Positions 10,361-22,300 of a stretch of DNA of 38,371 nucleotides are shown here, piece after piece. Both the position numbers and the translations under genes were made by a program. The notes below the pieces were generated by a model. That model saw only the letters and a program-made list of their open reading frames with translations, was not told the DNA's origin and ran no database searches. Numbering within the stretch: position 1 is the first letter of the stretch; each line of letters begins with the position of its first letter. The stretch is from contig DF237549.1 in assembly GCA_000708835.1 (NCBI GenBank), positions 15,479 through 53,849 on the forward strand, given 5' to 3'. Origin of the DNA: Klebsormidium nitens. Lineage: Eukaryota; Streptophyta; Klebsormidiophyceae; Klebsormidiales; Klebsormidiaceae.

Positions 10361-11243
10361 GATCGTTCACCACCTGGGACCTTCCTTGAAAGAGGACGTC
10401 GACCTACTTCTGCTCAGCTCTGCTGCCGCGCTTTAGGACTCAGGTGAAATGAAGGCTCTCGCTGATCTGTGCAGCTTGCTACTTGTGTTTTCTTTCCTGA
10501 CACCAGCTCCTCATCCTAATGTGATGATCAATGAGGACCACTATGTCCCTGGACGCAATCAACGTAGGTAGCCATCTAGATCTGGAAAGAAAGATTCTGA
10601 AGACGGTGAGCTCAAAGGCTGGGCACTTTGGACAAAGCAAGAACTGGCCAACATCTACCGTAAAATGACCGTGTGCAGCAAGTAGCCAGGAAGCTGAAGC
10701 TGGATGTGAATGAACTCCGTTCCAGTACAGCCCATCACCGGGACTGCCGGTTTTGGATGTTGATCAACTTTTAACTCTGAGTCTGAGTCTACGGTATAGT
10801 GACACAGCGCTGGCGAGAGACGGTTCTTCAACGTATCGTTACGCGGTGGCACTCCGAGTTTCTGAACATCATAGCCTCCGACATGGCTCTCTGTGCCACG
10901 ACCCCGGACAGGAGCTCTGCAAGTCGCAAGGTCCAGGTCCACAGCCACCCTCCCGAATTTTATTCAGCAGTTTGCAAGACGCAGGCTTCCAACCTGTATT
11001 AGTCTGCATTGTCTATTGCTGGATTCAATGGTTCAACCTCTTCAAATGACATCTGTTGAGGTATAGGCCTGGCAGGTGCCGCTGAGCAAGTGAAGCCCGC
11101 TTCCGCATGCAGTTAGTTGCAGACAGAGTGGTCACGACAGCGGACACACAGGTTTTTGCGGCGCAGTTTGCGAGAGATCACATCAGGGGTCTGGCTGGTC
11201 ATCACCAAGCAGACCAGCTCGTAGGGTCCATCTGAGGAACAGG
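10361..11243. other. Divergent intergenic region shared by two plastid-targeted genes
   Basis: Lies between the start of the predicted thylakoid protein (minus, 10360) and the start of the phosphatase-like gene (plus, 11244). The only open frame that looks deliberate is the 40-codon one at 10449-10571. No clear TATA box is seen for either flank. It is a candidate bidirectional promoter. Confidence 0.5.
10449..10571 (+). CDS. Possible small secreted peptide or first exon (40 codons)
   Basis: An ATG opens a 40-codon frame whose first 20 or so residues look like a signal peptide (MKALADLCSLLLVFSFLTPA), followed by a short polar tail containing NEDHYVPGRNQRR. The end of the frame overlaps a possible splice donor (TAG|GTAGCC at about 10568), so it could be a first exon with the rest unseen. 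I recognise no peptide-hormone family with certainty. It could equally be chance in a promoter region. Confidence 0.2.
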   Translation: MKALADLCSLLLVFSFLTPAPHPNVMINEDHYVPGRNQRR

Positions 11244-14200
11244 ATGCTGGCCGCACGGTGCCAGATGCTGTCTGCTGCAATTGGCCCTCAATTGCCTTCT
11301 GCAACAATTGTCGACCTTTCGCAGCCTGCAGAATGGGCCACTCATCTTATTTCCCAAACCCCCTTAGTGACTGCCATTGCCCCTCTGCTGACACCCTGCA
11401 ATGCACCTTTCAACCTGCGGCGACACCGGAGTCTGCGTCGCTCCGTTGTTGCTTGCTCAGGATGTGGTGACTTTCCAGAGAGAAGCTTGCAGGGGGCCGA
11501 CGGAATGCAGGAAGCTCTGGTTCGAGAAGAGTCTTTGGTTAGCTCCTCCTCGGAGGTGCGGCGTTCTCAGCTGCTTAGAGCGCTGCTGCTCGGAGCGGGC
11601 GCTTGTGCTGCAGGAGAGTGGGAGGAAAGCGCTGCTGCGACGGGGCTCATTTTGCTGCCGCCCGCAAAGCTGACGAATGAGTATTTCCTGGTCCGGGCAG
11701 GTGAGGGCTACCGGCAGAGGGCGCCGCGGCATAAGTTAGAGATGATACCAAGTGGACTTACTGCAAGTATGAGTGTTGCTTTCTGATGAAGGCTGGGGTA
11801 CACTGAGTGATGTTGCTGTTTCTGTTTTGGACTATGAAGTGAAGGGCGGCGTTTCTCTGAGCAGAGAAACATGCCAGTGCACGTTCGTCTAAATCCCATG
11901 CAAACTGTTTGTGAGCCTGCGCGCTGCAGGAGAGTCGGAAGTGGAGACACAAGGGTTCATCATGACTAACCCGGTGGCGAAAACATCTATGGACAGCGGG
12001 CTGAGCAAGCTGGGGAGGCAGCAGGCAAGAGCCCATACCGCTGCTATAGGCTTCGTGACTTTGAACAAGTCTTGTTCGATCCTGTCTTGAGCTGCTGAAA
12101 TTACATTGTCGTGGACTGCTATGTTGCTAATGTGCGGCACAGCCCGACGATCTTCGCTGGCTTCCCCCTTCCTTGAGCGCAGCGGTTGCAGGTTGGTTTG
12201 GACTGTTTGCTTATAACCACGACTTGTGCTCCCGTTGTAACTTCGGAAGTGAGGTTAACCATGAGGTTAGGCATGCTGAGGCCCTGCTTGGATAGCTATG
12301 TCTAAGCTGTGCTGAGTCAATGTGAGCTTGCTCTGTGCATCATGATACATACAGTACTGGTGTGGCATTATTCTGCCATCACTTGGTAGATAGTCCGCAG
12401 CATTTAACACTGACCTTGACATTCATTCCGCACCCTAAAAGCTGCTTCTCAATTGTTTTCCTGTAAAATTCTGTTTGATCGATTGACTAGACAGCGAACG
12501 CGTTGAACATTCGGTTCTCCCGATGCTGCCCCTCACCTCAATCGTGACTGCGAATTCTGTCATTCCATAGATATCAACACACCCTAAGCTTACAGGTGGC
12601 ATTGTCTGGTTGTGCCAGGTGTTGTCCACCATCCAGCAGTTGCAGGACCTGGGGGCCTGCACCGCCAACTGCTGGATCTGGCCCTCCATCACACAAGTGA
12701 GCATCACGGCTATTTCTTGGCCCACAACGTACTGACTCTTGACCAAGGAGCAAAGTCGATATCACTTGGGTTTGGCCCTCAGCTCGATAGTCTTGTCCGG
12801 CCTTTCGACAAATCTTTCGAGCGGAGGGGCAAACCCAAGTGCTTTGACTTCATACAACGTCAGCCACTTGGGCAACCCGGCGCTCGTTCGATTCTTCTCC
12901 TTTCATCCAGTATCCGGCAAGTGCTGCCCTGCTATTCGAATCCTCTTTTAACACGACATATCTGTGAGCGAATCCTTTAGAAGCCCGCTAAAAAGATTCG
13001 CAGCGAGCCAAATAGCCGGGCTTCGATTAGTGCTTCAACAAAAGCGGTCTTCTACTTTCGGCCGTGCAGCGAGCGTATCAGACCGCTGAGCTGGTTGCCT
13101 CCGCTTTCACTGTCGGGCGGAGCCGCATCGTGCCGGAGTACAGCTTCCTGGACGCTCGCGGGCTGGGCTCGTATGAAGGGAGATCACTCGCACAAATCCA
13201 GGAGGTATGAGTCCGGTCTGGAGGTCCTTCTGCAACTGTTTGGCTTCCACTCTGCTCTACTTTGGAAGCCCTTCGGTCCTAAGGTCGAGCTGGAAATGCG
13301 AGTTTCTTATTTGGGACTTGAAGCTCGATTTCGGCTGCCCTCTGTCCATCCGACAGGAAAGGCTTTAAAAAAGTGCAGCATTACAGCGGATTCCACACAT
13401 GTCCTAGCGTGCTATGCCTGCAAAGGTCCTAAGGTGTTGAAATCTGTCCTAGGCAGATTTGAGGTTGTGAGCATGTTACGATGTCGTATCTGTCTTGTGC
13501 TGCGACAATCTCCTCGCCATTGTTTGCTGACCTTTTCAGAGTAAAGCTGGTCGGAACACCCGAGAGAAAAGCTGTGCCGCCTCATGGTTTGAAAAAGGCG
13601 GGATGCTCTGCCTTTCAAGGGCCAAAGGCGTGGACTTCAGATCTTAGAACGAGAAGCGAAGCAAAATTATGGTTCAATCTCTTCCAGTCGTAAAATTCTG
13701 ACGATGGTTCCTTTCTCCCTAGATATAGCGCAAGTAGAGGACAGTAATTCTACTTTCGTTCCACTTCTGGCTTCTGCTACGATGTGTGGAGGTTCTGTGA
13801 GCGTTGGCGTCTTCCATTGCCACCTTAATCGACCAAAAAACGCTCTGAATCGCGTCTTCGGCACGTTTTGTCTGTGTTCGAGTGGAGTCTCGGTCATCGC
13901 TTGACCAAGCTTAGAGCATGGTGACGACATTCATGACGTCGAACTGAGCGTGCGACTGAAGCAACGTCCTCTTTCAACGCCCGCTGCAGTGCAGCAAGCA
14001 CCTCCGGAACCCGCCTCCGAACGAGGCTTGGCACTACGCAATTTTGTCATCTTCACAACTGCTTCGCTCCCTGACACAGCGGGGTCAAGGAGAATCAGTA
14101 ATTTTAGGACCGGGGCCGGGGACGCTGTTGGAAGGACTGACGTGGCGGGGTTCATGGGCGAAACCCTGGGCTAGGCTGCTTTCGACCAAGCATTGATTGA

Positions 14201-15005
14201 AGTCTCCGGGTCAAAACTCAAAACCTCGCCACGTCAGCCTTCCAAGGCTCCGTTCGCCAAATTACTGATTTTCCTTGACCCCGCTCTGACAGGTGTACGA
14301 GTCGGACCGGGAGTCCGCCTTCTACCGCCCCCCCGCTTTCGTGGACGGCACTCCCAACGAGTCCGTGAACGACGTGTTGGTCCGGGTCCGGCAGCTGATG
14401 TCCATCCTGGAGACGCAGTACCAGGGGGACCAGGTCGTCATCGTCTCCCCCGACTCCGACAACCTGTCCGTGCTGCAGGTACGGCCGCGCTGACCGTGTC
14501 GCGCGTTTTTATACCCGCTTTTCGGCGATGTCCTTGCCTCGATTACGGATCGAGTTCGCCGTCGCTGATTGGGACAAGTGCTTGTTTGACGCCAATGGAT
14601 TCGAAGGCTATGTTTTGACGACGATTGGCGTGACGTATCTGTTGTGTTTGTGGTTAGTTGACCAGACCAGAGCACTGTTGCTGATCGTCTGCAGAGTAGA
14701 AGCTTCAAAAGCGGCCGTTCCTTGTTTTCATGATTGTTGCCATCAGCGTCCGTGCTTCGAATCTTCCCGCGAACTCTGTGGGAAGCCCAGTTTCCACTAG
14801 CGGCAGACGGCATTTGAGTCCGCGTTTGACACGTCCGTTGCAGGCCGCACTCTTGGGCCTAGACCTGCGGCAGCACTCGTCCCTGGCTTTTCGCCCCGGG
14901 GAGGTTCGCAAAGTAGTCCTGAGTGGAGAAGCCCCCCCAAGGCCGACCAGCGGGTTCTTCAAATGCAAGCAGCTACGCAATAGGCAATGGGACTGCACAG
15001 TCTGA
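11244..15005 (+). CDS. Plastid-targeted phosphoglycerate-mutase-like protein lacking both catalytic histidines
   Basis: Histidine-phosphatase fold, six exons closing in phase: 11244-11700, 11930-12024, 12619-12696, 13070-13204, 14293-14478, 14844-15005; 370 residues. The first 75 or so residues resemble a transit peptide, and VRRSQLLRALLLGAGACAAG (about 104-123) resembles a twin-arginine lumen signal. The core follows the plant family: EYFLVRAGESE, TNPVAKTSMDSGLS, CWIWPSITQ, RAYQTAEL, VPEYSFLDARGLGSYEG, GTPNESVNDV, VIVSPDSDNLSVLQ. The hallmark RHG is RAG (Ala at 11697-11699), and the usual second His of VSHG is Pro (14449-14451). So both catalytic His positions are changed; as I remember them, land-plant relatives share this, pointing to a conserved non-classical or pseudo-enzyme. 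Intron 2 has a GC donor. The gene converges with the DNA glycosylase gene. Substrate and role are unknown. Confidence 0.88.
12025..12026 (+). other. GC splice donor (GC-AG intron, phosphatase-like gene intron 2)
   Basis: Exon 2 ends GGCAGCAG and the intron begins GCAAGA. Splicing here to the acceptor at 12618 gives an 18-residue stretch (GRQQ joined to VLSTIQQLQDLGAC) of exactly the length found in plant relatives. No GT nearby gives the right phase and length. Confidence 0.7.
14069..14293. repeat. Intronic inverted repeat ending at the exon 5 splice acceptor
   Basis: The left arm (about 14069-14146, CCCTGACACAGCGGGGTCAAGGAG...) pairs with the right arm (about 14226-14291, ...CTTGACCCCGCTCTGACAG). 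Shared stretches include AGCGGGGTCAAGG, AATCAGTAATTT, TTGGAAGG and CTGACGTGGCG in inverted order, interrupted by a few gaps. The right arm ends at the CAG acceptor of exon 5 (exon starts 14293). It could be a TIR element whose end was recruited as the splice site, or a structured intron end. Confidence 0.7.
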
Positions 15006-16390
15006 GCAGTGCGCGTTTTGAAGCAGGTTATAGTAGGGCGGTCTGGTGCCTTCTCGCAACAGGAGTTTGGTTGTGTCTGCCAAACTAACCATGTACATAG
15101 GTCACATTCTGTACCATGCGGCATGGCATGAGCATGCCGTAACGGGGGTAAATGGGCGTGTTGTTTGGTCTCAAGCCCTGGTGTTGTTCTATAACACACG
15201 GTTGCTGTTTTCAGCGCTCCTTACCTCGCTTAATTGGCATGATCGTGGCACGTTCTGAGCTTAAGTCGGATGTGGCCCAGGATCTCGATCTTCGCTTCAG
15301 CTCTCTATCCAGTGGTTGAAATGCAAGGTGTGGCAGTGTTGGATATGCAGATTGTGCCAAACTTCAGTCTTGCCGAGTCTGTGTGAGGTTGCAAAACGTC
15401 CGACATTGCAAAGAGCTAAAATTTGTCAATAGTATGATCGACGCCCTGCCATGTGCCGACTTCGCATTCAAAGATTGCATGGCTTCGGGAAGCCGCAACC
15501 GGCCGACATACCACGATCGACGTTCAATAGGTTGACTTCTTTGAAGTGGGCGGCCGCCGCTTTAGTATTATAACATGCAATTTCGCCACGTCTAACAGCC
15601 CGGTGTGCATAATGCTAGAATTATACACTTTAATTATTGTGGCATAATTAGATATATATAAAAACATAATTATATTACGTTTTTAGTGCATAATGCCCCT
15701 AAAAGTGACCGGGGGGTTACTATGCCAAGCTAGGCCCGGATGGTAAGAAGTTACTATACATGACGGCATCATTAGATGAGCCTTTTCAATTGGCCGGTGG
15801 TCGTACACTGATGAAGCAATAAATGTTATTAATGGCAGCCCGCATGCTAGACTCAACAATACACCTGCTCACTGTCACGAGCAGCTAGTATAAGGCGAAA
15901 TCGACAACTATAGCTCACTACTACTCTATTAGTGTCTGAGTCCAGCTAGCACGTACCGTTTTTCAACGTGAACACCCTTCCGTGCCGCAAATGTGTACCG
16001 ACCAGGTCACATACCGCTGCGCCCGGTTGGTACCACACTTGCACAGCGGCCCTCGATCCGGCACTCGTCATTGCCGGCGGGGTTGCCGGCCGGCCGGGTA
16101 CAGTAGGTGGATGATCGCCACCCGGCGGGTGGGGTTTACCCTGCCAATTAAATTGGAACAGAGTTGATAGCTGACTGTGATACGAGCTAACTGTGACAAC
16201 GGTGTATCTGATGTCGTTGCAATATGAGCTGTATATCGTTCACGCTAGCCTGCGTGCGTACTTGTGGCAGTTTTCTACATCCTACTCAGTGACTGTCGAA
16301 AAGCGACCCCGAAAAGCGACCGCGACGCATGCATAGCTGCAAGTGTGCTCAGATATCCCTCTCGCTCCGCTGGCCATGCCAAGGCGCTTC
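15006..16390. other. Convergent intergenic region with an AT-rich insert
   Basis: About 1.4 kb between the convergent stops of the phosphatase-like gene and the glycosylase. No coding exon is recognised. The first 200 bases are presumably 3' UTR. 15541-15700 is unusually AT-rich for this locus. 15721-15736 repeats the word TATGCCAAGCTAGGCC found near 8850. 15980-16150 is GC-rich with GGCCGGCC and CCCGGCGGGTGGGG steps. Confidence 0.55.
15605..15696. repeat. AT-rich insert between 11-bp direct repeats
   Basis: GTGCATAATGC occurs at 15605-15615 and again at 15686-15696. Between them are 70 bases made almost entirely of A and T (AATTATACACTTTAATTATT, GATATATATAAAAACATAATTATA). The repeats look like a target-site duplication around a small insert, or a recent tandem duplication. 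Confidence 0.45.
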
Positions 16391-19300
16391 CTATATCTGC
16401 TTCCCACTATTGCCTACGTGGAGCCTCCCGTGCAGCAGTCTCGGCGCACCTTTCGCCGAGTCGAATCCACGGACACACACATAACCTGCAGGAGCGAACG
16501 ACAGACAGATATGGCTTAACGTAACGGGTTTAGCTCTGAATATCCACCTTCGCGTGCCTTCTCCAATCTTGTTCATCGATCGTCATGGTTAGGCCAAACG
16601 TGAGGGACTGATCTGAGGTACGGTGCGCGTCCGGCGGCCTCCACAACGGCTAGTCGCAAAAAAAAAAAAAACTGACTGTGAGAACTCTTGGCATAGGTCA
16701 AGATTGCTCCTTCTGGTATCAAAAATTTGAGTTGGTTTTGGAGGTGATCCGCCCTCCTTTCTGGCATGGCGGTGCGCCCGCAGACGCGCATGATCCGGCC
16801 AGCAGCAATGCAGACCATGGAGACTTTACTGCGTACTACCCGAGTACTCTGAGGCCAGAACGATGCGCCAGACACTTTCATTGGTACGCGTGCAATAGAT
16901 TGACGACCACGTTTGATCCTTAAAACCTCTCAAAAGCCGCCCGCATAGAGCTACGAAGGCCCACTTCAAACCTCGTCATGACTCCGAAACGCAGTACGTT
17001 GAAACCTAACGTATGTGGGTCCCGCTTTGCACAATATCTGTGCGTCATGCCGCAGTTTTGGACAACTTGGCGTTGGACGCGCCCGTGGAAGACTTGCCCC
17101 GGTTACAGGAGATACGGACTACTCACACCAACGCGGAACCAAGCTGCAAGTTCTCACCGTGCTCAAAAGCTTGTGAAATCTCATTCTGTGAGCACCCCTT
17201 GAACAGACTCCCGGCGCCGGTGCCAAAGTAAACCTTGGTGCGGGGCAGGTCCGCGAAGTCGGCAGCGGGCGCGGCGGGGGGGTAACTAGAGGTGCGGTCG
17301 TCTGCAAAGAGCTCGTTTGCTTGGAAGTGGGTTCCGTTCAGCGGGAACCGGCCGGAGAGAGCGGTCCGGCAGGGGACCTGCGCCGAAAGATGCGTGGTGT
17401 GAGTAACCAAAAGGTCCTGGAGGCGCGGACGCCCGCTTCTTTTGCATTTCAGAGCCGCTGCGCTGAGGATTTCTCATAACAGCGCGATGTGGCGGTGTTC
17501 TTTGGACATTCCCTTCTAGAAAGAGCTGACAGAAAGCTGCGATTCTCAAAGTGACACGTCAAGTGCGTCAGTTCTTCGAAGGGATGGCGGTTGCGACACT
17601 GAGACGGCCATAGCTAACCTGCAAATGAGGTTTGTTGATGCAAACGATCAATGTGGACGCCTTGATGTTACAGAAGCTTTGTGAGCCAGCTTATGTAAGT
17701 CACGAAATGAGAGACGGTCATGTCCTAAAGAAAAGAGCCCCCATCGCCTTTGCTTCTGCTCCTTCGACTCAACTCGCACAAGGCGCGCGAAGCGACATCG
17801 CTGACCTGACCGTTCAGAGACCCGTGAGTTACTTGCCTAGTCCTTAAGAACCACCTTTCATCTTTCAGACCCAAAACAAGAGAATTCTCAGTCGCCTGTT
17901 GAGTCGTTCAACTGCTTCGTGACCCACCAGCACGGTGAAGTACACCGTTCCCTCCACGTGGCAGCCGCAAGTGCTGCAACCGCAGGGGACCATCCCAGCC
18001 GCTTTTTCACCCGGTATCGTTCCGCCCATGTCTTCAAACTTCGCTCGAACTTTCCTCTCCGCTAGTCCCGCAGTCTCCTTCCTATCAATGGCCGGCACGT
18101 CAGTGAGACTAGCGAGCCGCTTGAACTTCACCACCTCCCGTCCGTGATGCGCACACAGGTCCTGCCGCATCTCTAGTTGCTCGCGGAGGCTGATATTCTC
18201 CGTCCAAACAAATTCCAAGCCGTCGCCTTCCTCTTCTTCATTTACGAGGACCCCGCACTTTGCCCTGCTCTCAGGCTTGCTACCTCCACCAGCCCCCCTG
18301 TCGCTTGCGCCCCACGGCAACGCTGAGTGCTCCGCCTCATCTTTGACGCTACGTGCGCGCGCGCGAGTATGAAGGAACACATCATCCGCTGCGCTTTCCA
18401 GGTTGATCTCCTTCCGCTTCGAAACCTTCCGGCGCTCGTCCGTTTCCGGAACCCCCAGGACCAGCGCGGCATCCGCACCCCCCCTTGAGTAACCTCTGCT
18501 CCCTCTCGGCCGGCACAGGACGGGAGTCTTCACAACACTGCCGTCCGCTTCTTCGTTTAGCCCAGCTACCCGTGCCGCTCCAACAAAAGGGCCAATCTGA
18601 ATTGGCATTCTCCTCTCGGTATCTTGTTCATCTGCCTCCCACATTGCAAAACCACCGCCCGGCACACCCTCCGATTCAACACTCTGCGTGCCGCTTTCCT
18701 GCTCCGACCGCCTCGTTCTGCTACGGCTCATGACAGCCTGGACAGCTTCCCCCGGCTCCTCTTTGGGCAGCTTCAGCTTCGACAATGGCCCCTCTCCGTC
18801 GTCCCAATATTTCTTTCGTTTGCTGATCACAATGCTACCGTCCGTTTCTTCCGGCTTCAGGTTGGGGGCTCTCAGGGTTCCACAAGTCCGCCCCGCAGTC
18901 ACCTCTGCTGTGCACCCCTCCCTGCCAGAACAAAGCCCTGCCCGGGCCGCACTGCCTCGTCCACCCCTCCGCTTCTTCGAAGAGTTCGTCGAGATTTGGA
19001 CTGAATCTGTCACAAATCCGTCTTCCTCTATCTTGACAGGGTTGACGTTGTGAGGACCACGTTCGTGAAGTACGACAGTTTCTAAGTCCTCAGAAAAGTC
19101 CCCGCTTCCTATCTTCCGAGCCGATTGACCTTCTTCTTGCTCCAGCTTCTGCTTTCTGCTGCGGGTCATGATTGCAGATTGCTCGGACAAGGGTTTTGAT
19201 TTGACTCCCTCCTCGTTCCTGCAGGAAGCGCTGTTCGGCTGCTCGAGAACCTCTTCCGGCCTTTTTCGGTTCGACGCCACGTTCTGCCGCCCATCTCGGC

Positions 19301-22300
19301 TTCGCGGCTTTCGCGCCGCAGGAAGAAACATGGGGAAGGCGAGCGGAGCCGCTTTCGGGAAGACTTGGAGGCCTTGGTGAGGGTACAAGATGGGGTTTGT
19401 AGGCCACAGAACCGCAAAATACGGAATTGAATCCGCTGGGTCGCGTTTCAGAAACTGCAAGGAGGCTGTCCAAAACTTGGTTAAAAAGAGGCTCTGTTTG
19501 AAATGATGTGTGCTTTGAAACGTAATATGAAAGATCAGTGGCCCACCGTCGCGCTGCACGTATGTTCTGAGCTTTAAAAAAGATTTTTCATTACTGCTGA
19601 CGTCCTTTCCAGTGGAAGTGGGAACATTCAATTGATGAAAGCACATCACCAAGATGCCAATCTCCACACAATCAATTTGACCGACTGTCCATAGACGGGC
19701 CCAGGTTGAACACTGAATATGCGTCCAGGTTGAAACATTTGCTGCATATCTGAACGAGCCCACGCGGATGCGCGCGTATGAAGAGCGCGGTAAGTAGCGC
19801 GCGCGCGCCTGCTCTACCTACCCCTCGCAGCGCCGGGTGGTCGTCTGGCAGCCGCACGGCGTGGCGCACCGTCCGCAGCTTCTCCGGACGCAGGAGCGGA
19901 AGCGCCCAGAATTGCGTGCGCGCGCTCCTTTGTATGGTGCCCACGCCCTTGCTGCGCGCTTCAGCGGCCGCGTCTCTGACGGCCTCGCGCAGCGCGCGCA
20001 TGTCCTGTTCGGCGGGCTCAACCGGGACCTTCGGAGAAGGGGCAGGAGGCTGGTCCGAGCGCAAAGTAGGGAGCGGCCGCGAAAGCTGCCTCTCTCTGCA
20101 GAAGGAAAGCTCATCAGTGCAGCTTGCACTCAAACACCGTATCCCGACTGTCAAGTTGCAGGGGTTCTCGACGAATGGTTTGAGCTGCAAAGCTAGCGCA
20201 CACCTGCCATAATTCTTCAGAAAGCATCTTGGTTTCAAATCCAAATCTTACTAAACTTCTTTCTCTACGTCCGTGTCTAGAATGTTCTCAAAATGCTACT
20301 CGAAAACAACGATGATGGGTCGTCCGTTTTTGCCCGTAACCTGAGGCGCTACTAACACTTTCCCCCTTTTTTGGCCAAATGTAAGATCTGGCTAATCAGG
20401 TTTGTAAGGCATCTATTTTGCTTCAACAGGTTTTCGATTTCAGCCGTTCAAAGAGCACAGGCAACATTGATTCAATTCAACCCCAAACCGGAAACCTTCA
20501 AAGTTCTGGTGTTTACTTGTGGGCTCTGGCGCTCTCGAAGTGCTTGCATTCTCCCTGCATCGGGCAGGCCAAGCAGTTGGGCGCCCGCTTGGTACAGAAG
20601 ACCTGCGGAACGAAGGGGAAATTTCATGCAACGACTGGACTTTCCCCATAGACGAGTAAGCTCCAAGTACTGCCTCACTGTGGCTTCCAGGAAGTACGTG
20701 AAGAAGAAGAATTGGATCTTTCTTTTTAGTCCGTCCCAGACAGGAAAGCACTTCGAGGAAAGCAAATTGTTCAAGCAGCTGCAAGTCTCTTCAGATCCTC
20801 GCTAACGGTGCATCAAGCGTGCATGAAAATGCCGTCCTGATGATGCTGTAAGTTCGTAATTATAAGGAGAGGCACAAGCCCCTGTTAATTTTCCGGGGAC
20901 TTATTTCACTCCCCGAAGCCTGCTCGTGAAGTTCCTCGAATCGACGTTTATTTCTAGCTAGGTTGAGCTCACCTTCCCAAAGGTTATGAGCTGGCAGTGC
21001 ATTTCGTACAGGGTCTCCACGTCCAGGTGACTCAGTCGGCGCCAGAGGTACTCTTGGATGCGCTTCTGAATCGGGTACCTGTTAGCTATCCGAAGACGCG
21101 TTGAATAAGAGACCATCAGGGACCGGAGTCAGCATATTTATGGGTTTGGATCGACTCTGCGGACACCACACCGCTGTCGTCAGTTTGGAAGACGCCCGGT
21201 TGCTTCTTTCGCCACGGCTGACCGTGACGTCCAGCTGGGCGTCAGCTCTCTGCTTTGACTAGCTGGCGCACATCGCGCGTCTCGTATTGTGGGGGCGTGT
21301 TTTAGAGCGCTAACGCACCATCTACGAAGGTGCCGTTGAACAACCTTTCCCCTGCTGACCTTCCTCGATTCTACGGGTGCAAAAGCGCTGGCGAAACCGG
21401 TTAAAGACGGGGAGAAAACGGTGTGCGCGCACTCACTGTTCTAGCAGGTGCAGCTGAAGCTCCTCGTCAAGCGGCTCCAGCGGCACCCAGCCCAGGCGGA
21501 CGGAGACGCGGCCCACATTGGTGTCCACCTGCGGAACGGAAAAGAGGGCCCACAGTTTGGCTGCTAACCAGGCTGATAAACAGACTGGAGTTCCAGGTTA
21601 TTGGACAAATAACGGGTTTCAAGGCTGGTTACTGCCCACGTCTGATCAATGGACACATGACCTTTTCATAAGCAGCCCATAGTTATATAGCCAGCCCATA
21701 ACCATCCTTGGTTAGGGGGCCGCAAATGCCTGAGGGTGACCGGCACATCAAACAAAAAGCTCGGAAAAGTTGGGAAGACCTGAAAATGCACCGTATTTTC
21801 CTTAGGAAGCATCTCCGGCTTTAAACATGCGCGACCGGAGACGCACTCCTGTCGCAAAAGATGCCACGGACCGCTTTGTGCAGAGACGGGCCTGGCGATT
21901 GCGTTTACTAAATCTACGGACACCCCGGGCTCTTGCGTGCTAATCTGACCCGTGGTCAATTCACAACCAGTCGTCTGGAGATTCTACGCTAACCAAGTGG
22001 GAATCAATTTGACAACGCCGAAGTGGAAAGAGTTCAGCAAAGAAAAACTTGGTTTTCTTACCGGGAAGGCGGCTTTGTGGAGACAGAGCAGCAGGATGCA
22101 CTCCGCGCTCTTGAGCCCCATGCCGTACAACGAAGTGATGTAAGCGCTCGCGCGCTCTCGGGAGCACTCGCGCAGCCACTCCAGGTCGATGGTGCCATGG
22201 TCGCCCCTCACCTTGCCCAGGAACGCCTTGATCCTGAGTAGAAAAGTGAGACACGTATCAAAACGTGAATGTTCTACTGCACACCTTCTTTTTAACGTGG

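Noticed and set aside
12922-12945. TTCGAATCC resembling a tRNA T-loop
   Set aside because: No matching T-stem, anticodon arm or acceptor stem could be found around it.
13095-13544. 149-codon plus-strand frame starting inside exon 4 of the phosphatase-like gene
   Set aside because: It is in a different frame from the family match (RAYQTAELV...SFLDARGLG) and runs into the intron.
16656-16670. A13 tract as the tail of a retroposed sequence
   Set aside because: It lies within a glycosylase intron with no coding or SINE-like body upstream and no flanking duplication.
18485-20212. Long open frames on the plus strand (121-144 codons) opposite the glycosylase exons
   Set aside because: They mirror the GC-rich minus-strand exons, lack family resemblance and have no splice context; the minus-strand match is clear.
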